Position numbers and translations under genes: made by a program. From the NCBI GenBank assembly GCA_015680685.1, contig MNCI01016519.1:192802-256801 (forward strand): a DNA stretch of 64,000 bases, given 5' to 3'. The DNA is from Gnetum montanum (lineage: Eukaryota > Streptophyta > Gnetopsida > Gnetales > Gnetaceae). Shown here piece by piece: positions 23,871 to 34,541 of this stretch. Within the stretch, counting starts at the first letter, position 1. The number at the start of each line of letters is the position of its first letter. Under the pieces are notes generated by a model, which saw nothing but the letters and a program-made list of their open reading frames with translations, made no database searches and had not been told where the DNA came from.

Positions 23871-25699
23871 TCAAAACATAAGAAAATGGGTTGGTAGTCT
23901 CCTAAAAATCATATATTTTCAATATCACTCATGTCATTAGTTTAAATGTACCTATCAGATTCAAAAGTACACTAAATCATATATTTTCACAATCATTCAA
24001 TTCATTTTACATTACATCATGATCATATATTCACAAATGATAGCATTTTATCTAACAATCAAATATTCCAATAATGCCCACCTAATATCAAATATAATAC
24101 CAAATATCTCCTCCTTTTTAGACATCATCAAAAAGGAGTGAACTAGAGCATCAATACGTAATAAGTACCATAGGAGTTTAGACATATCTAATACATAAGA
24201 GATATTCATATCAAATTAGATTAAGAGATATGCAAGTTCTAGGTTTTCACATTTTAAAAAATAATGTATGACATTATATCCATTTATTTTCAGACTTTCA
24301 AAATGAAAACGTGAGAACTTCTAAGAAGATATATTATGATGATATCATAGAGATAAAAACATTTTTGAGTGCATTTTGTAACATTATTTCAAAGAGTTGT
24401 CAAATAAAATTCCATTTAGGAGCTACCCTCAAGTTAATGACCCATAACCAATTCAAATATAACTAAGCCAAGCCTTCCAGTTTATCTACAATAGGAATTA
24501 AAACCAAAGGATGATGTCTAAGGTTTGACTATGTAAAGTCATAAGCCAAAATAAACCAATAGCACATGATTCTAAAACTACCCAATATTCTACTTCTTTT
24601 GAGGCAATAACTAATTCTTAGTAATTTAATGCTAAGAAAGTAAATACATACATATTCAACTTTCAAAAATCAATCAATTGCTCAAAAAAGAGATCAAAGA
24701 AATACATATCATACTACTTATGTCAACAACTAGACATACCCTTAACAAATTTTTGTAAAGAAATTGATGATCATTATTAGGTAGAAGAAATTAGTATAAG
24801 ATGAAACACCTTTTATTTATCTTCCTAAGATTTATGTCTTGGAGAAAAATCTTCATACACTTTCAACAATTAATGCTTGACAATAATCCATGAGGTTTAA
24901 GCTCCCCCATCATATGTGCTTCTCTTAACATTTGTAGAACTTGGAGCTAATTTTCCATAGTCTTAATAATAAAAAATGTAAGCACATATCAAAACAAATT
25001 ATTCTTTCTTGATCATTCAAATGTACTTTTCCTTACAATCTTTATACAAAGCATGGTCCAAATCAATGGCATCTTATGATAAACATCCATTCTAGATAAT
25101 CATATGTAGATTTTTCTTTTTAAGGATAAGCCTTTTTTTAAAAAAGAATATGTGAGCAATTTCATGGTTAAGGAGATAGCACAAAAGATATCCATACAAC
25201 TTTGTTTCCTACAAATAAAGATATATGCCCTTATAAAAAATAAAGCATTTAAAAACTAACACAATTTCTAGCAAGAAAGGAAGTAGAAACTTACCATAAA
25301 TCACCTTACTTGCAATTGAGATGCAAAAGACCAATGAAGTTTGAGATGAGGTCCTCTATCATGGAGTATTTCCACACCTTTTAAATTTCTTTCATTAGTT
25401 CTTTTGCATGATGGCCAAGCTTTTTTATGTTCTTTATGATGAAAGAATTTTTTATCACCTTCTGTATCATTCATCATTTTGAGGAATTTTCAAATTTCCC
25501 ACTCATCTTCATTTCCAATTGTTGCTTCTTGAAAAATATCCTTACTAGGAACTTTTTGGCAAGACCAAGCATCAATGCTATTTTGATCAACATGGGGATA
25601 ATTGAATTTTTGTTTACTTTCATAATTTTTACAGATGAATAAAGTGTTCTCCTCATGAATAGGGTTATTAAACCTAATTGTGCTTGAGCTAGAGCTTAT
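23871..25699 (-). other. Interior of the nested element without recognisable pol
   Basis: About 1.8 kb of AT-rich DNA. The part nearest gag (25700-25380) continues a charged, coiled-coil-like minus-strand reading in shifting frames; the rest shows no coding signal. Copia protease, integrase (HHCC, DD35E), RT (YVDD) and RNase H motifs were sought on the minus strand and not seen. Confidence 0.6.
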
Positions 25700-26995
25700 A
25701 TCTTTCTATGAGACTTTTTCAAAATCTTCATTCCTTGGTTGTTTTTCATAAACCTCTCCTTCTTGAAAACCTCTACATTCTTTATCTAAAGGGTTTAGTT
25801 GTTGAATCTTAGCCTTTATGTCTATAGTTTCTCCTTTTAATTTGATGTGAATTGCATAAAATTTTCTATTCATGTATTTATTTACCTTCTTAAGTAGATA
25901 ATGTAAAATAAAAATTTCTTCTTGTAATTCATTATACCTTTCTTCATACTTACCTCTTGGTTTATCAGTAACTTGTAGTGAATTCTCATTTGCAAGTGCC
26001 ATGCATATGAGCTAATAATATTTTGTAGATTCATCTACTTCTTCTTCACTTTGCTTACCATCATCCCAATTAGTATAGAAGTTGGTCTTTTTCATTTCCA
26101 TATCAATCCTCTCTTTTCATTGCAACCTGTCATTACTAGGACATTTGAAGGCCACATGGCCTCTTCCTCCACAAATCCAAAATTATATTAAACAAGTATC
26201 AAAATTAGAAGTTGAAAATTTTTTACCTATGTCCTTGATTAGATCCTTGTTTATTAAAGCTCTTTCCTTTTCTTGCAAGTAGTCATTGAACTCTTCTTAA
26301 AACAAGAGTTATCTTCTCTTTTTTGTTCACATCTTTCTCAGTAGCTTTCGTTTTCTTGAAGGCTGATTTTAGGGTAATGAACTTTTCTTTTATTGTCCAT
26401 TCACTTATGAAGTTCATTTCATATCCAATAAAAGAACTTTGAAGCTTTTCAACTTTTAGAACTGAAAAATCTCTAATCTCCTCCATGGTTGTAATCTTAG
26501 GTCTAAATTCTGGTTGGAGTGTTTGAATCATTTTTATTATCACATCACTTTTAGGTAGGTCCTTACTTATACCCCTAAATGCTACAACTAGATCATTAGC
26601 CCTAGAAAAATAGTCTTTTATCTTTTCACCTTCTCTCATTTTGAGTTTGTCATACTCACTTTGTAAGACCAAAAGCTTGGATTGTTTGATTATGGATGTG
26701 CCTTCATAAGTAGTTTCTAGGGTTTCCCTAATTTCCTTAGTAGTTCTACAACCAACTATCTTATTAAATTCAAATTTATTTAATGCACAATACAAAAAAA
26801 ATTTCTTTGGAATCATACATAAACTTATCTCTTTCTTCTAATGTCCACTTGCTCTTTGGTTTGAGCACCTTTGTTGCAATGGCAATTGATGGTGTGTATC
26901 CTTCAAGAATGAACTCTTAAACCTCAAAATTCATTAACTTGAAGAAGCCCTACATCCTTTCCTTCTTGTAGGAAAAATCAATCCATCAAACATAG
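25700..26995 (-). pseudogene. Copia-type gag (UBN2/retrotran_gag-like) with zinc knuckle
   Basis: Gag would coat the element RNA. The minus strand from about 26995 reads ILEGYTPSIA, then KWTLEERDKF. The open frame 26816-26283 is the classic copia gag core: CRTTKEIRETLETTYEGTS, LKMREGEKIKDYFSRANDL, then a helical segment ending in FSVLKVEKLQSSFIGYE. A zinc knuckle reads ICGGRGHVAFKC (26141-26173), its first Cys apparently lost. The following frame 26002-25706 is Lys/Glu-rich and probably coiled coil. One frameshift separates core from knuckle. Decayed. Confidence 0.82.
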
Positions 26996-27064
26996 GTGGC
27001 TTTGTGTACAATGTTCCTTCCATAGTTCACTCTCAAATGTTGATGTTGAGCATAAGAGTACCTA

Positions 27065-27076
27065 GCTCTAATACCA
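27065..27076 (-). promoter_or_regulatory. Primer-binding site (initiator tRNA-Met)
   Basis: Minus-strand TGGTATTAGAGC, two bases after the 5' LTR end, differs by one base from TGGTATCAGAGC, the initiator-Met tRNA complement used by plant copia elements. It fixes the orientation and identifies 27079-28216 as the 5' LTR. Confidence 0.88.
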
Positions 27077-27078
27077 CT

Positions 27079-28216
27079 TGAGGACTAAGAACTTAGAAGG
27101 GATGGATGAATAAGTTTCCCAAATGACAAGCAACACCTATTTTGCAAAACATAAGAATTACATGGTTTTCCAACTTGGGTAGTCCACACTCAGAGGGTAT
27201 ATTTCTTGCACACCTCTCGACTTTATTTCTTCCAAAATCTAGCTTAGAGGACATCATAATCTTTACAATGTTTGAGCTCCACTAAGGATAGTTTTTTTGT
27301 TGCAACAACTCTCAACCCCACAAGGTCCCAACAAGCTCAAGAGTGTTTTAAAGGATCTAAAAACCTATAAAAAATAGAGATATGCTCCAAAGTATTTTGA
27401 CGTAGCAAAATAACTCAATCTTGTAGGATTCCGACAATCTCTAAAAGGATGCCTTATTGCAAGAAGCACATCAACCCCTCAGGGTAGCAAGAAAAGAAAA
27501 AGAATCACAAGGATAAAGTGTAACTCAATTTACAAATGTCATGTACAATGAAGCATAATTCCATAAAAAATATAACAAATGATGTGATAACTCTAGTACA
27601 CAAGTACAATAAGACAAGATAAACAATGATGGCTTAGATGTTGATAATGCTTGCATAATACTAAAAAATTTGAAATCTTCTTATACCATCAGAGTTTCTA
27701 AAAATACCTCAAAATTCATGCAACAAGTATTCAATGGCTAATGTAGACATCTCTTTCAATACTAGGACATCTCTCTAAATTTAGCCTCAATTCTGGGGAG
27801 ATGTCTCCTTCTTGAATGAAACATCTCTAAGGAGACATATCTAGGAACACATATTCTTTCAAGAGAAGCCATCTCCTATTTTTTGGAGATGTCTTCCTAT
27901 GATTGACTTCCTCTAGGCTAAGACATCTTTTGTTCCTTAGAAACATATTGTCAATTTTTTAGCTCTAGTTCTTGAGACTTTCTCTTGTTGATTTAGCTTC
28001 CTCTCAATCCATGGAGCATCTTCATTTAGCTTCTAGTCTTTGTACTTATCTATGCTCTCATTTTTCCTATGAAGTCTTTTACTTTGATAGCCATTCTTCC
28101 TTGAGTCCTTGCCCATGATGTGGAGTTCTTGTTCTTGTCCTCTAAATACAACATCCATAACAAACATCCTTTGTTATCCATTTTCCTTAAGGTTTTAACA
28201 TAACAAAAGGTCAACA
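27079..28216 (-). repeat. 5' LTR of the nested copia-type element
   Basis: 1138 bp, matching 22780-23848 along its length (for example ACATAAGAATTACATGGTT, GTTTGAGCTCCACTAAGGA). It carries an additional ~69-bp stretch around 27825-27900, rich in AGACAT and GGAGATG words, not present in the other LTR. Confidence 0.85.
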
Positions 28217-28221
28217 CTTCA
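28217..28221. other. Target site duplication CTTCA (right)
   Basis: Right copy of the 5-bp duplication flanking the nested element. Confidence 0.9.
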
Positions 28222-29100
28222 TACTCTGTAATATTATTAGTACATGGGAATTAAAAATGGTAAGAAAATGGTTATATCTAATCAAATGGGAATGTTATGA
28301 TGGAAGAAGCTCTAGCCCCATGGATGGTTGAAGCTCCATCAAAGTGCATAGTGTTGACATACTCATTAGGGAATTCAAGGTTTATGGATGCATGGTCTTC
28401 TATTAGTAAAATAGTAATTTTTTTAGTAATCACTTGGCCTTTTGCTGATGCTTGAGAGATGTAATGGAGGTCAAATTTGGCTATTATGGCTTTCCAACAA
28501 GTGATACAGCTACTCTCATAGATATTAGTCATGATGGCTTTAAGTACGTTATCCCTGCAAATGACGTTGACTTGGCTCCTATAGAGGTACTGTCTTCACT
28601 TCTTTAATGAGAAGATTAGGGCTAGACAATACTTCTTCACTTCGATGTATCAGGCCTCATGGGAAATTAATGCATGGCTTAGGTAGTATATTTGAAACTC
28701 TACTCCATCATCTCATTTCTAACAGAGTAGAGAGGCAATGGATGTGTCGAGAGAGTGAGGAAAATGTAAAAGGGTTTATTCTTTTATGATAGATAAACTG
28801 TAGGTAGGTGTGCCAACTCTTGCATAAGGTTTTCAAAGGCTTCTTGGCATTGAGTCATCACCTCATAGTGAACTCCTTTCTTAAGCAAGTGTTGCATAGA
28901 TTGTAACTTATTTGTAAGCCTAGTGATGAAACTACAGATAAATTGTAATCTTTCTTATAGCCTCTAAAGCTCCTTAAGGTTAGTTAGCATGGCAAGTTGG
29001 ATATGACCATAACCTTATCAGGATTGACACATATTCCAACTTTGGCTACTACAAGGCCAAGCATCTTGCAAGTTTTAACTCCAAAGACATACTTCTTGGG
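28222..29100 (-). pseudogene. Tat-like RNase H and start of the second RNase H
   Basis: Minus strand. About 28760-28540 holds the end of the first RNase H (EVKKYCLALIF, VNVICRDNVLKAIM). The open frame 28532-28278 spans the linker (WKAIIAKFDLHYI, then SAKGQVI) and enters the second RNase H at MHFDGAS, before the copia-type insertion interrupts it. About 29100-28800 is poorly preserved RT/RH connection. A first RNase H followed by a (Y/H)FDGAS second domain is the Tat arrangement. Stops present. Confidence 0.8.
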
Positions 29101-29640
29101 AATAAGCCTAAGCTCATTCTTGAGCCATCATTTAAGCACAAGGTTAAGATCATGTGCATGATTGTTAGCCACTTTGGACTTAATGGCTATATTCTCTATG
29201 TAGTCATTAAGAAATCCTAGCATATAATCACTAAAGATATAAGTCATCACTCTTTGGTAGGTTGCTCCTATGTTCTTTAGGCTAAAGGACATCATGATGT
29301 AACAAAATGTACCCCAAGTAGTCATGAAGGTTATGCAGAGTTGTTGTTCTAGGTTAATCCTAACTTGGTTGTATCCTAAGAACCCATCCATAAAGGATAA
29401 TAAGGCATGTTTAGTCAGAGAATCAATAAGTTGGTCAATACTAGGCAAAGGAAAATCATCCTTGATGGTTGCCTTATTTTGGTTTCAGAAATCAATACAA
29501 ATGCATATACTCCCATTTTTCTTAGGAACTACCACTTTGTTAAACACCCATTTTTTGTAATTGATAGCCCTAATAAAAACAACTTAATATAGTTTTATGA
29601 TTTCATCACGAATTGCTAGGGCTAAATCTAGTCTAATCTT
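29101..29640 (-). pseudogene. Tat-like reverse transcriptase
   Basis: The open frame 29448-29128 covers the middle of RT: MPSIDQLIDSL, LSFMDGFLGYNQVRI, then FCYIMMSFSLKNIGATYQ (the PFGLKNAGATYQ block). The catalytic box (YVDD) reads YIEN near 29200, so the polymerase site is lost. Upstream, 29640-29450 holds the KKNG..R.C.DFR segment in another frame. Family is clear; function is lost. Confidence 0.82.
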
Positions 29641-30060
29641 ACAACCTTATTCTTAACTAGCTTGATACCAAGATCGAATATTATGTTATGTTGCACTCAG
29701 CATGTGTTAAGACATGGCATATCTTTATATGACTAGGTAAAGGCCTTAATGTTATCTTGGAGGACCTTGGTGATGTCTTGAGCCTATTGAGGTTCCGATG
29801 AGAAACTTAGTTTTAGTATTTTCTCCCTTCCATTATGTGTCATGACAGGAACCTCAACTAAAGAGCCTTTGGTAATGTCACTAGCCTCAAGGTCAAGGGT
29901 TTTGACTAGGTTTTTAGGCTATTCTAGAGGTTTCTCTATAGAGGATATGTGGTCAACCAGACCTTCAAGCTTAAGATCTAAACAATTAAGGTCTATTATT
30001 CATTCAACATCACCATGGCATCTACTTAGGCTCAAAGGCAAACTAATTTGCTTCTAGGTG
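29641..30060 (-). pseudogene. Tat-like pre-RT segment of pol
   Basis: The minus strand reads LVKTLDLEASDITKG..., then a conserved SYKDMPCL block and VQHNI, then GIKLVKNKV leading into RT. These are the usual steps just before RT in Tat-type elements. Upstream of about 30060 the coding signal stops abruptly, where repeat-rich DNA begins. Protease and gag of the same type appear only at 40870-44503. Confidence 0.72.
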
Positions 30061-30653
30061 TCCATACTTCAATCCTGCACATCAACCATAAGCACATCAA
30101 GTGACACTTAGGTAACAAAATGAGTAAATAATGGCAAAATAATGTAGAATACTTTAATAATAATATATGGATAATCCAAAAAACATTTCATTGATGGTCA
30201 AACAAGGTTTAAACAAGGCCACTAAGGTTACAAAAGGTAGGTGAAACAATAGGGGATGAAGTGAAGGCCAAATAAGATCAAACGATGACCAAATGATGAT
30301 CACACTCCATTCAATGATGTTGTTTAAGAAAAAAACATGGTCAACAAAGGTCATTAAAGGGGATTCAAGGTGGATAAGATGCATCAAAAGCTAAAAAGCA
30401 TGAAATGAGACTAAAAAAAGGTCAAATGATGGTCAACTATCTCATGTGATGACCAAGTGATGGCTATGCCCAATGAAATGATGTTGAACAAGGCCAAAGC
30501 CTAGTTGAAGCAAAACAAATGCTAACTAGCATGGAATAAAGGCCAAATGATACCCAAATGATGATCAAGTGGGATCAAATGAAGCCAAATGGTGATCAAA
30601 TGATGGCTGAACCCTATCAAATGACATGGAACAAGCTTAATCAAGGTCTTACC
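30061..30653. repeat. Degenerate CAAATGATG-type repeat tract, left part
   Basis: Words such as CAAATGATGATCAA, CCAAATGATG and GGTCAAATGATGG recur irregularly (dense about 30270-30620). The same texture resumes at 31690-31900 beyond the solo LTR, so the tract was interrupted by that insertion. Minus-strand open frame 30387-30154 matches nothing. Confidence 0.55.
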
Positions 30654-30658
30654 AAGGT
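30654..30658. other. Target site duplication AAGGT (left)
   Basis: AAGGT immediately precedes TGATGAG at 30659; AAGGT also immediately follows CTCATCA at 31684. Confidence 0.9.
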
Positions 30659-30669
30659 TGATGAGACAC

Positions 30670-30745
30670 GATATCGCGTACGCGATATCATGGCCATCGC
30701 GATATCGCATCGTTCCCTGCGATATTGCGTACGTGATATTGCGGT
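30670..30745 (+). repeat. GATATCGCGTACGCGATATC palindrome cluster in the solo LTR
   Basis: A perfect 20-bp palindrome at 30670-30689, a 10-bp palindrome GCGATATCGC at 30699-30708, and a decayed copy of the first (GATATTGCGTACGTGATATT) at about 30720-30740 whose changes fit loss of methylated CpG. The cluster ends about 15 bp before the TATA box. Confidence 0.85.
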
Positions 30746-30758
30746 CTGCTGCCAAATC

Positions 30759-30765
30759 TATAAAT
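30759..30765 (+). promoter_or_regulatory. TATA box of the solo LTR
   Basis: TATAAAT, in the context AAATCTATAAATGAG, about 70-90 bp downstream of the main palindrome; typical spacing for a U3 promoter. Confidence 0.65.
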
Positions 30766-31015
30766 GAGAGGTGGCACTCCCCTTATTTCCCATCCTGGTC
30801 TAGAAGTAGGGAAGCTCTGGCAGTTTGATCACTCCAGAGATAGATTATTTTCTATGCGCCCATAGTAGGAGTCCTAGAGTGAACGAATCTTTATTCGAGC
30901 AACATTGTACCTAAACAAAAAGTTGTGTATGGCAATAAAGACAAAATTGATTGGATAAACCTTACAGTGCATGGAATAGGATTTTATTTAATTGCTATTT
31001 ATTGCTTTCCTAGAA

Positions 31016-31400
31016 TGTGGTATGAGTACGACTTGATTACGAGCATCTAAGGATGTGTACGGTTAGTCAAGGAATCGGCTACTCATCGCATGTGGTATGA
31101 GTACGACTTGATTATGAGCATCTCGTGTGACTACTTGGTAACCTAGTGGCATATCCAGGATCTATGCTTGGTAATCCCAGTGGTAGTTGTGCATGGTAGA
31201 TGTGTACGATTAGTCAAGGAATTAGCTGCTCATCGCACGTAGGCTAGATAGATTTTCTCAACCCTTTCCTCCTAGTTAAGTGCCTCAGTACGACCACTTT
31301 GAGCATGTGCGTTACGTGTGGTGATCCCAGTAACGATTAGTGTTTGGTAGCCATAGTTGCATAGTTCAGGGTGTGTACGATAAGTGGGAACGAATGCTGA
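31016..31400 (+). repeat. Internal direct repeats in the transcribed part of the solo LTR
   Basis: TGTGGTATGAGTACGACTTG and the following GATTAYGAGCATCT occur at 31016-31048 and 31091-31123. GTGTACGRTTAGTCAAGGAA recurs at about 31054 and 31202, with a weaker copy near 31373 (GTGTACGATAAGTGGGAACG). Confidence 0.7.
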
Positions 31401-31684
31401 CACTAGTTAATTTAGACTTAGAACATTAGTTAGAGTTAGTTAGTTTCTCAACCCTTCACCTCACAGCATAGGAGAAAAACACATAAAAGACCATAAAAAT
31501 CATATACCTCAGACTTACTTAACCATACACCGTGACAACAACAAGTAATTCTGGGAAGACAACGAATGATTAACCCCAAGTGTTCCATGGGGCGTTTAGG
31601 CATTTAGTCTGTAGAGTTCGACCAAATCGCATGTGCTACGCTCATTTCATATGGTTGAGTGTAGGGGTACCTTGCCACTCATCA

Positions 31685-31689
31685 AAGGT
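31685..31689. other. Target site duplication AAGGT (right)
   Basis: Right copy of the duplication flanking the solo LTR. Confidence 0.9.
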
Positions 31690-32059
31690 GAAATAACATG
31701 GATTGATGTCAAATCACATCAATTAAAGTCAAATAGTGCAAAATTATAGGAACATATGGTGAAACAACATATGATGCTCTAATGACCAAAAATGAAGCCA
31801 AATGACATCATAGGGCCAAACAATGAAGGTTAACAATGCATTGCAAGGCTGAAACAAGTTGAAACATCATGGAGAAAAGCCAAATAAGTTATGATGGGAA
31901 ACATGTGGAAATGATGCTCAATATTGGTTAGTCAAGGTCCTATTTTTCCATTTTTATGTCTTAGCAGGTTAAACTGGAGGTCTACAAGGTTTAGTAAGTT
32001 TGGGCACATGGTGAGGTCATTTTAAGGTTGTTTGAAGGAAAAAAAATGAAACCATCTCT
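31690..32059. repeat. Degenerate CAAATGA-type repeat tract, right part
   Basis: Resumes the texture of 30061-30653 after the solo LTR (AGCCAAATGACATC, GTCAAATAG, CATATGGTGAAACAACAT). No coding signal. Confidence 0.45.
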
Positions 32060-33790
32060 TGTGACTATGCTGGGCCTAGCTAGAACTACATTGGCTAGCA
32101 TAGTTAAGATAATCCTTAGCATATTCAATTTCAATAAGTAGATTTCCAAATTTTTTCATGGTTAATTTTGAGTTCTTGATGGTTTCTATGGATAGCACAA
32201 TGAACTGGGATTGGAGATTGATGAATGTAGGCATCGTTTTGATCCTCTAGAAAAATGATGTCAACTATTGGTGACTGCACTGGGACTACAATGGCTAGTG
32301 TAGTTCTAGCATGGATGCATGGGAAGAAGATGATTGTGGGATCTTAATAGGGTTGTGAACTAGTCATCCAATGGTTAGAATAGGCCATTGAAAGTGATTT
32401 TTGAAGCCATCTCCCATTGGACTACATAGGTCAAGAAAGTTGATCTTAGCCTCAATGTAGATGGAGAAAATCTATCATTTCCAAGGTGAAAATGATGTGA
32501 AATTATAGCTTGGTAAGGTCAAAAAAGGTTTTGGGTTCTCAAGTCAGGTTTTTGGCTATTTGGAGTGTCAAAATACTAGTTAAACCATCCTAGAATCATG
32601 ACTACACTAGGAATATAGTGGCTAGCATAGTCTAGGCTTACTTTAGCATAATCTAAAATGAATTTTGATTTTTGATGAAATTTTATGGTTGATTGACTAA
32701 GTTTTTGGGTTATTAGGTCCTAGTGTTTATGGCAAGAATTTTAGACTTGAAACTATTAGTTCTAATAGTTGTTTCAATTTTGAATTAACCATACACCTTT
32801 GGACTATGTTGGCCAATGTAGTCCCAGTGTAGTTGAGGGGTGTAGGATAAGTTTTAGTGATTTTGAATTGGTTCATAGAATTTAGTGGTCTTTAAAGTCT
32901 CGAGTAAGGTTCTAATATTGAAATGATGCAACTAGAAGTTGATTTAACTTTTTTATGTCTTTCATTGGGATTTTCATAAAGGGACTATCCAACATAGTCC
33001 TAGGCTTCCCTAATGTAGTTTGAAGACTTAGGTGTGTTCCAACTAACTTTGTTTCTACTGTTCAACAAATTAGAGTTATCAAAGGTCCCAAAAAGATGTG
33101 AAGGCTAAGATATGTGGATCAAAAGGTTATTTTTGGCATTTGGTGATCAACCGTCATCCAACTACACTAGAAAAATGTTGGCCAGCATATTTGGGATCAT
33201 CCCTAGCATAGTGCCAAGATGGGAGTAGGGTTTATCTCATTTTTTCTTAGTTATTTTGCATTTCAGGCTTACTTTCAACATTGGATAAGTGTGTCATTCA
33301 AAAGGTTACTTTTGGATTTTAGTATTTATCACTTAATCCAACTATGCTAGGACTATGTTGGCTAGCATAGTTGGAGCCATCCCTAGTGTAGTACTAAGGT
33401 TAGGATATGATTTGACTCATTTTTGATCAGTTGTTTAACATTTTAAGGCCACCAGAGACTCCGAGAGGATGTAACAATCAAGAAATGTTAATTTGAAGGT
33501 TACTTGAAGTATTGAATGGTCAAATTCCTCTCAACTATGCTAGGACTATGCTGGCCAGCATAGTTGAGGTGTTCCCAATGTAGTCCATGCAAGATAGATG
33601 ATTTTTTGTGCCTTTTAACTAGTCTTTTGAAGTTTCAAAGTTGTCAGAGGCTCTTGCTAGGGTTTGGTGCATAGTGTAAACATTTTGGGGGTGATTGATA
33701 GTTTGTTAGTGGTGGAAGGAATCATCCCTCTTGGGACTATGTTAGCCAACATAATTAGGCTACTGGCTCGCATAGTTACCGAAAATAACC
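32060..33790. repeat. ~190-bp degenerate tandem array with ACTATGCTGGCCAGCATAGT palindromes
   Basis: Palindromic core words occur near 32062, 32281, 32421, 32600, 32801, 32981, 33160, 33340, 33533 and 33735; the last four are 180-200 bp apart and share flanks (AGGTTAYTTTTGG..., then CAACTA(T/C)(G/A)CTAG). The copy at 33545-33564 is a perfect 20-bp palindrome. Related words lie in the Tat-like LTRs at 18819-20137 and 54457-56281, so the array may be expanded LTR-derived sequence. No coding signal. Confidence 0.7.
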
Positions 33791-33949
33791 AATTTTAATA
33801 TGATTTTTTCCTTTCCTTGATGTTTGCTATCCTCCCATGTCAACACCAATTGCCAATATTCGACATAAGGCTTTTTGGATTCAAAGATGGGATAGATGGA
33901 CATCCAAGAGGTAGGTGTTGGTAGTGGTTGGGGTTTAGAACCCATTCAA
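33791..33949. other. Short spacer between array and inverted repeat
   Basis: No gene; includes part of a 61-codon minus-strand open frame (33760-33945) that matches nothing. Confidence 0.4.
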
Positions 33950-34541
33950 ACACTTCTATGGGCCTTAAAACCTAGTGTAGTTGTTATAGAGAAGCCTAAA
34001 TCCAAGTGTGTTAGGATTTTGTTGGCTTGTTAGAAAGGCACCTAGTGGGGCCCACCCAAAATTCAAATATTTAAAAAAATTAATTTTCCACTAACCCAAC
34101 ATAGTCCCACCCTCTAATTGTGATCATGAAGTTATGTGGAACTTGAATGAGCATTTTAGAAAACTAGGGTTTTGGTGGTTAATGCATAAGTTTGGGAGCA
34201 ATCTTTACTTTGCAATTTTGTAAAAATCAAACATCTCACACCAATTTTAGCCTACAATGCATAGCACCAAAGCACTTATCCTACTCTTGCCTCAATTTCA
34301 TTAATCCTCAATGTATTCTAGTCATATGACACCAAGAAGTGAGCGAAGTTGCAAGAGGATCTCCAGAGGCTTGAAGATTTTGGAGATTTTGGCACTACTC
34401 ATTCAAGATGTCAAAGAGGAGAGCTTCAACTAGAAAGAATCCAACCTTGGAGGAGGCTTGTGTATCTATAAGAAGATTCTCCAATTTTCCATGGCTTTTT
34501 CTAGGAGAAGGATCTTTCACCATGACTCCCAAGTACACAAT
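33950..34541 (+). repeat. Left arm of a long perfect-looking inverted repeat (592 bp)
   Basis: The reverse complement of this arm is found at 34979-35570. Both arms are 592 bp, and I found no mismatch or gap wherever I compared them, including ends, middle and the shared open-frame stretch. Homology stops sharply at both ends (33949/35571 and 34542/34978). The arm contains CCCAACATAGTCCCACC, a word of the adjacent array type. No gene is evident; open frames in both arms are the same sequence read twice. Confidence 0.92.

Larger units (their letters stand above)
22780..28216 (-). mobile_element. Complete non-autonomous copia-type LTR element, gag only, nested in the Tat-like element
   Basis: A 5.4-kb minus-strand element bounded by TSD CTTCA. 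LTRs 27079-28216 (5') and 22780-23848 (3') start TGTTGAC and end TCCTCA. PBS TGGTATTAGAGC and PPT AAAAATGGGGATAT are both of the copia kind. The 3.2-kb interior holds a gag relic with a zinc knuckle and a coiled-coil-like tail, but no protease, integrase, RT or RNase H that I can find. It therefore resembles the TR-GAG class, mobilised in trans. The two LTRs are recognisably alike but have many differences, so the insertion is not recent. Confidence 0.85.
30659..31684 (+). mobile_element. Solo LTR, 1026 bp, with TSD AAGGT
   Basis: Perfect 7-bp terminal inverted repeats TGATGAG...CTCATCA and a perfect 5-bp TSD define both ends. No internal retroelement sequence, PBS or PPT adjoins it, so it is a solo LTR, normally the product of LTR-LTR recombination. 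Orientation + is set by palindromic U3 motifs followed by TATAAAT at 30759-30765. It is more GC-rich and better kept than its surroundings. Its family is not represented elsewhere in the window. Confidence 0.9.
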
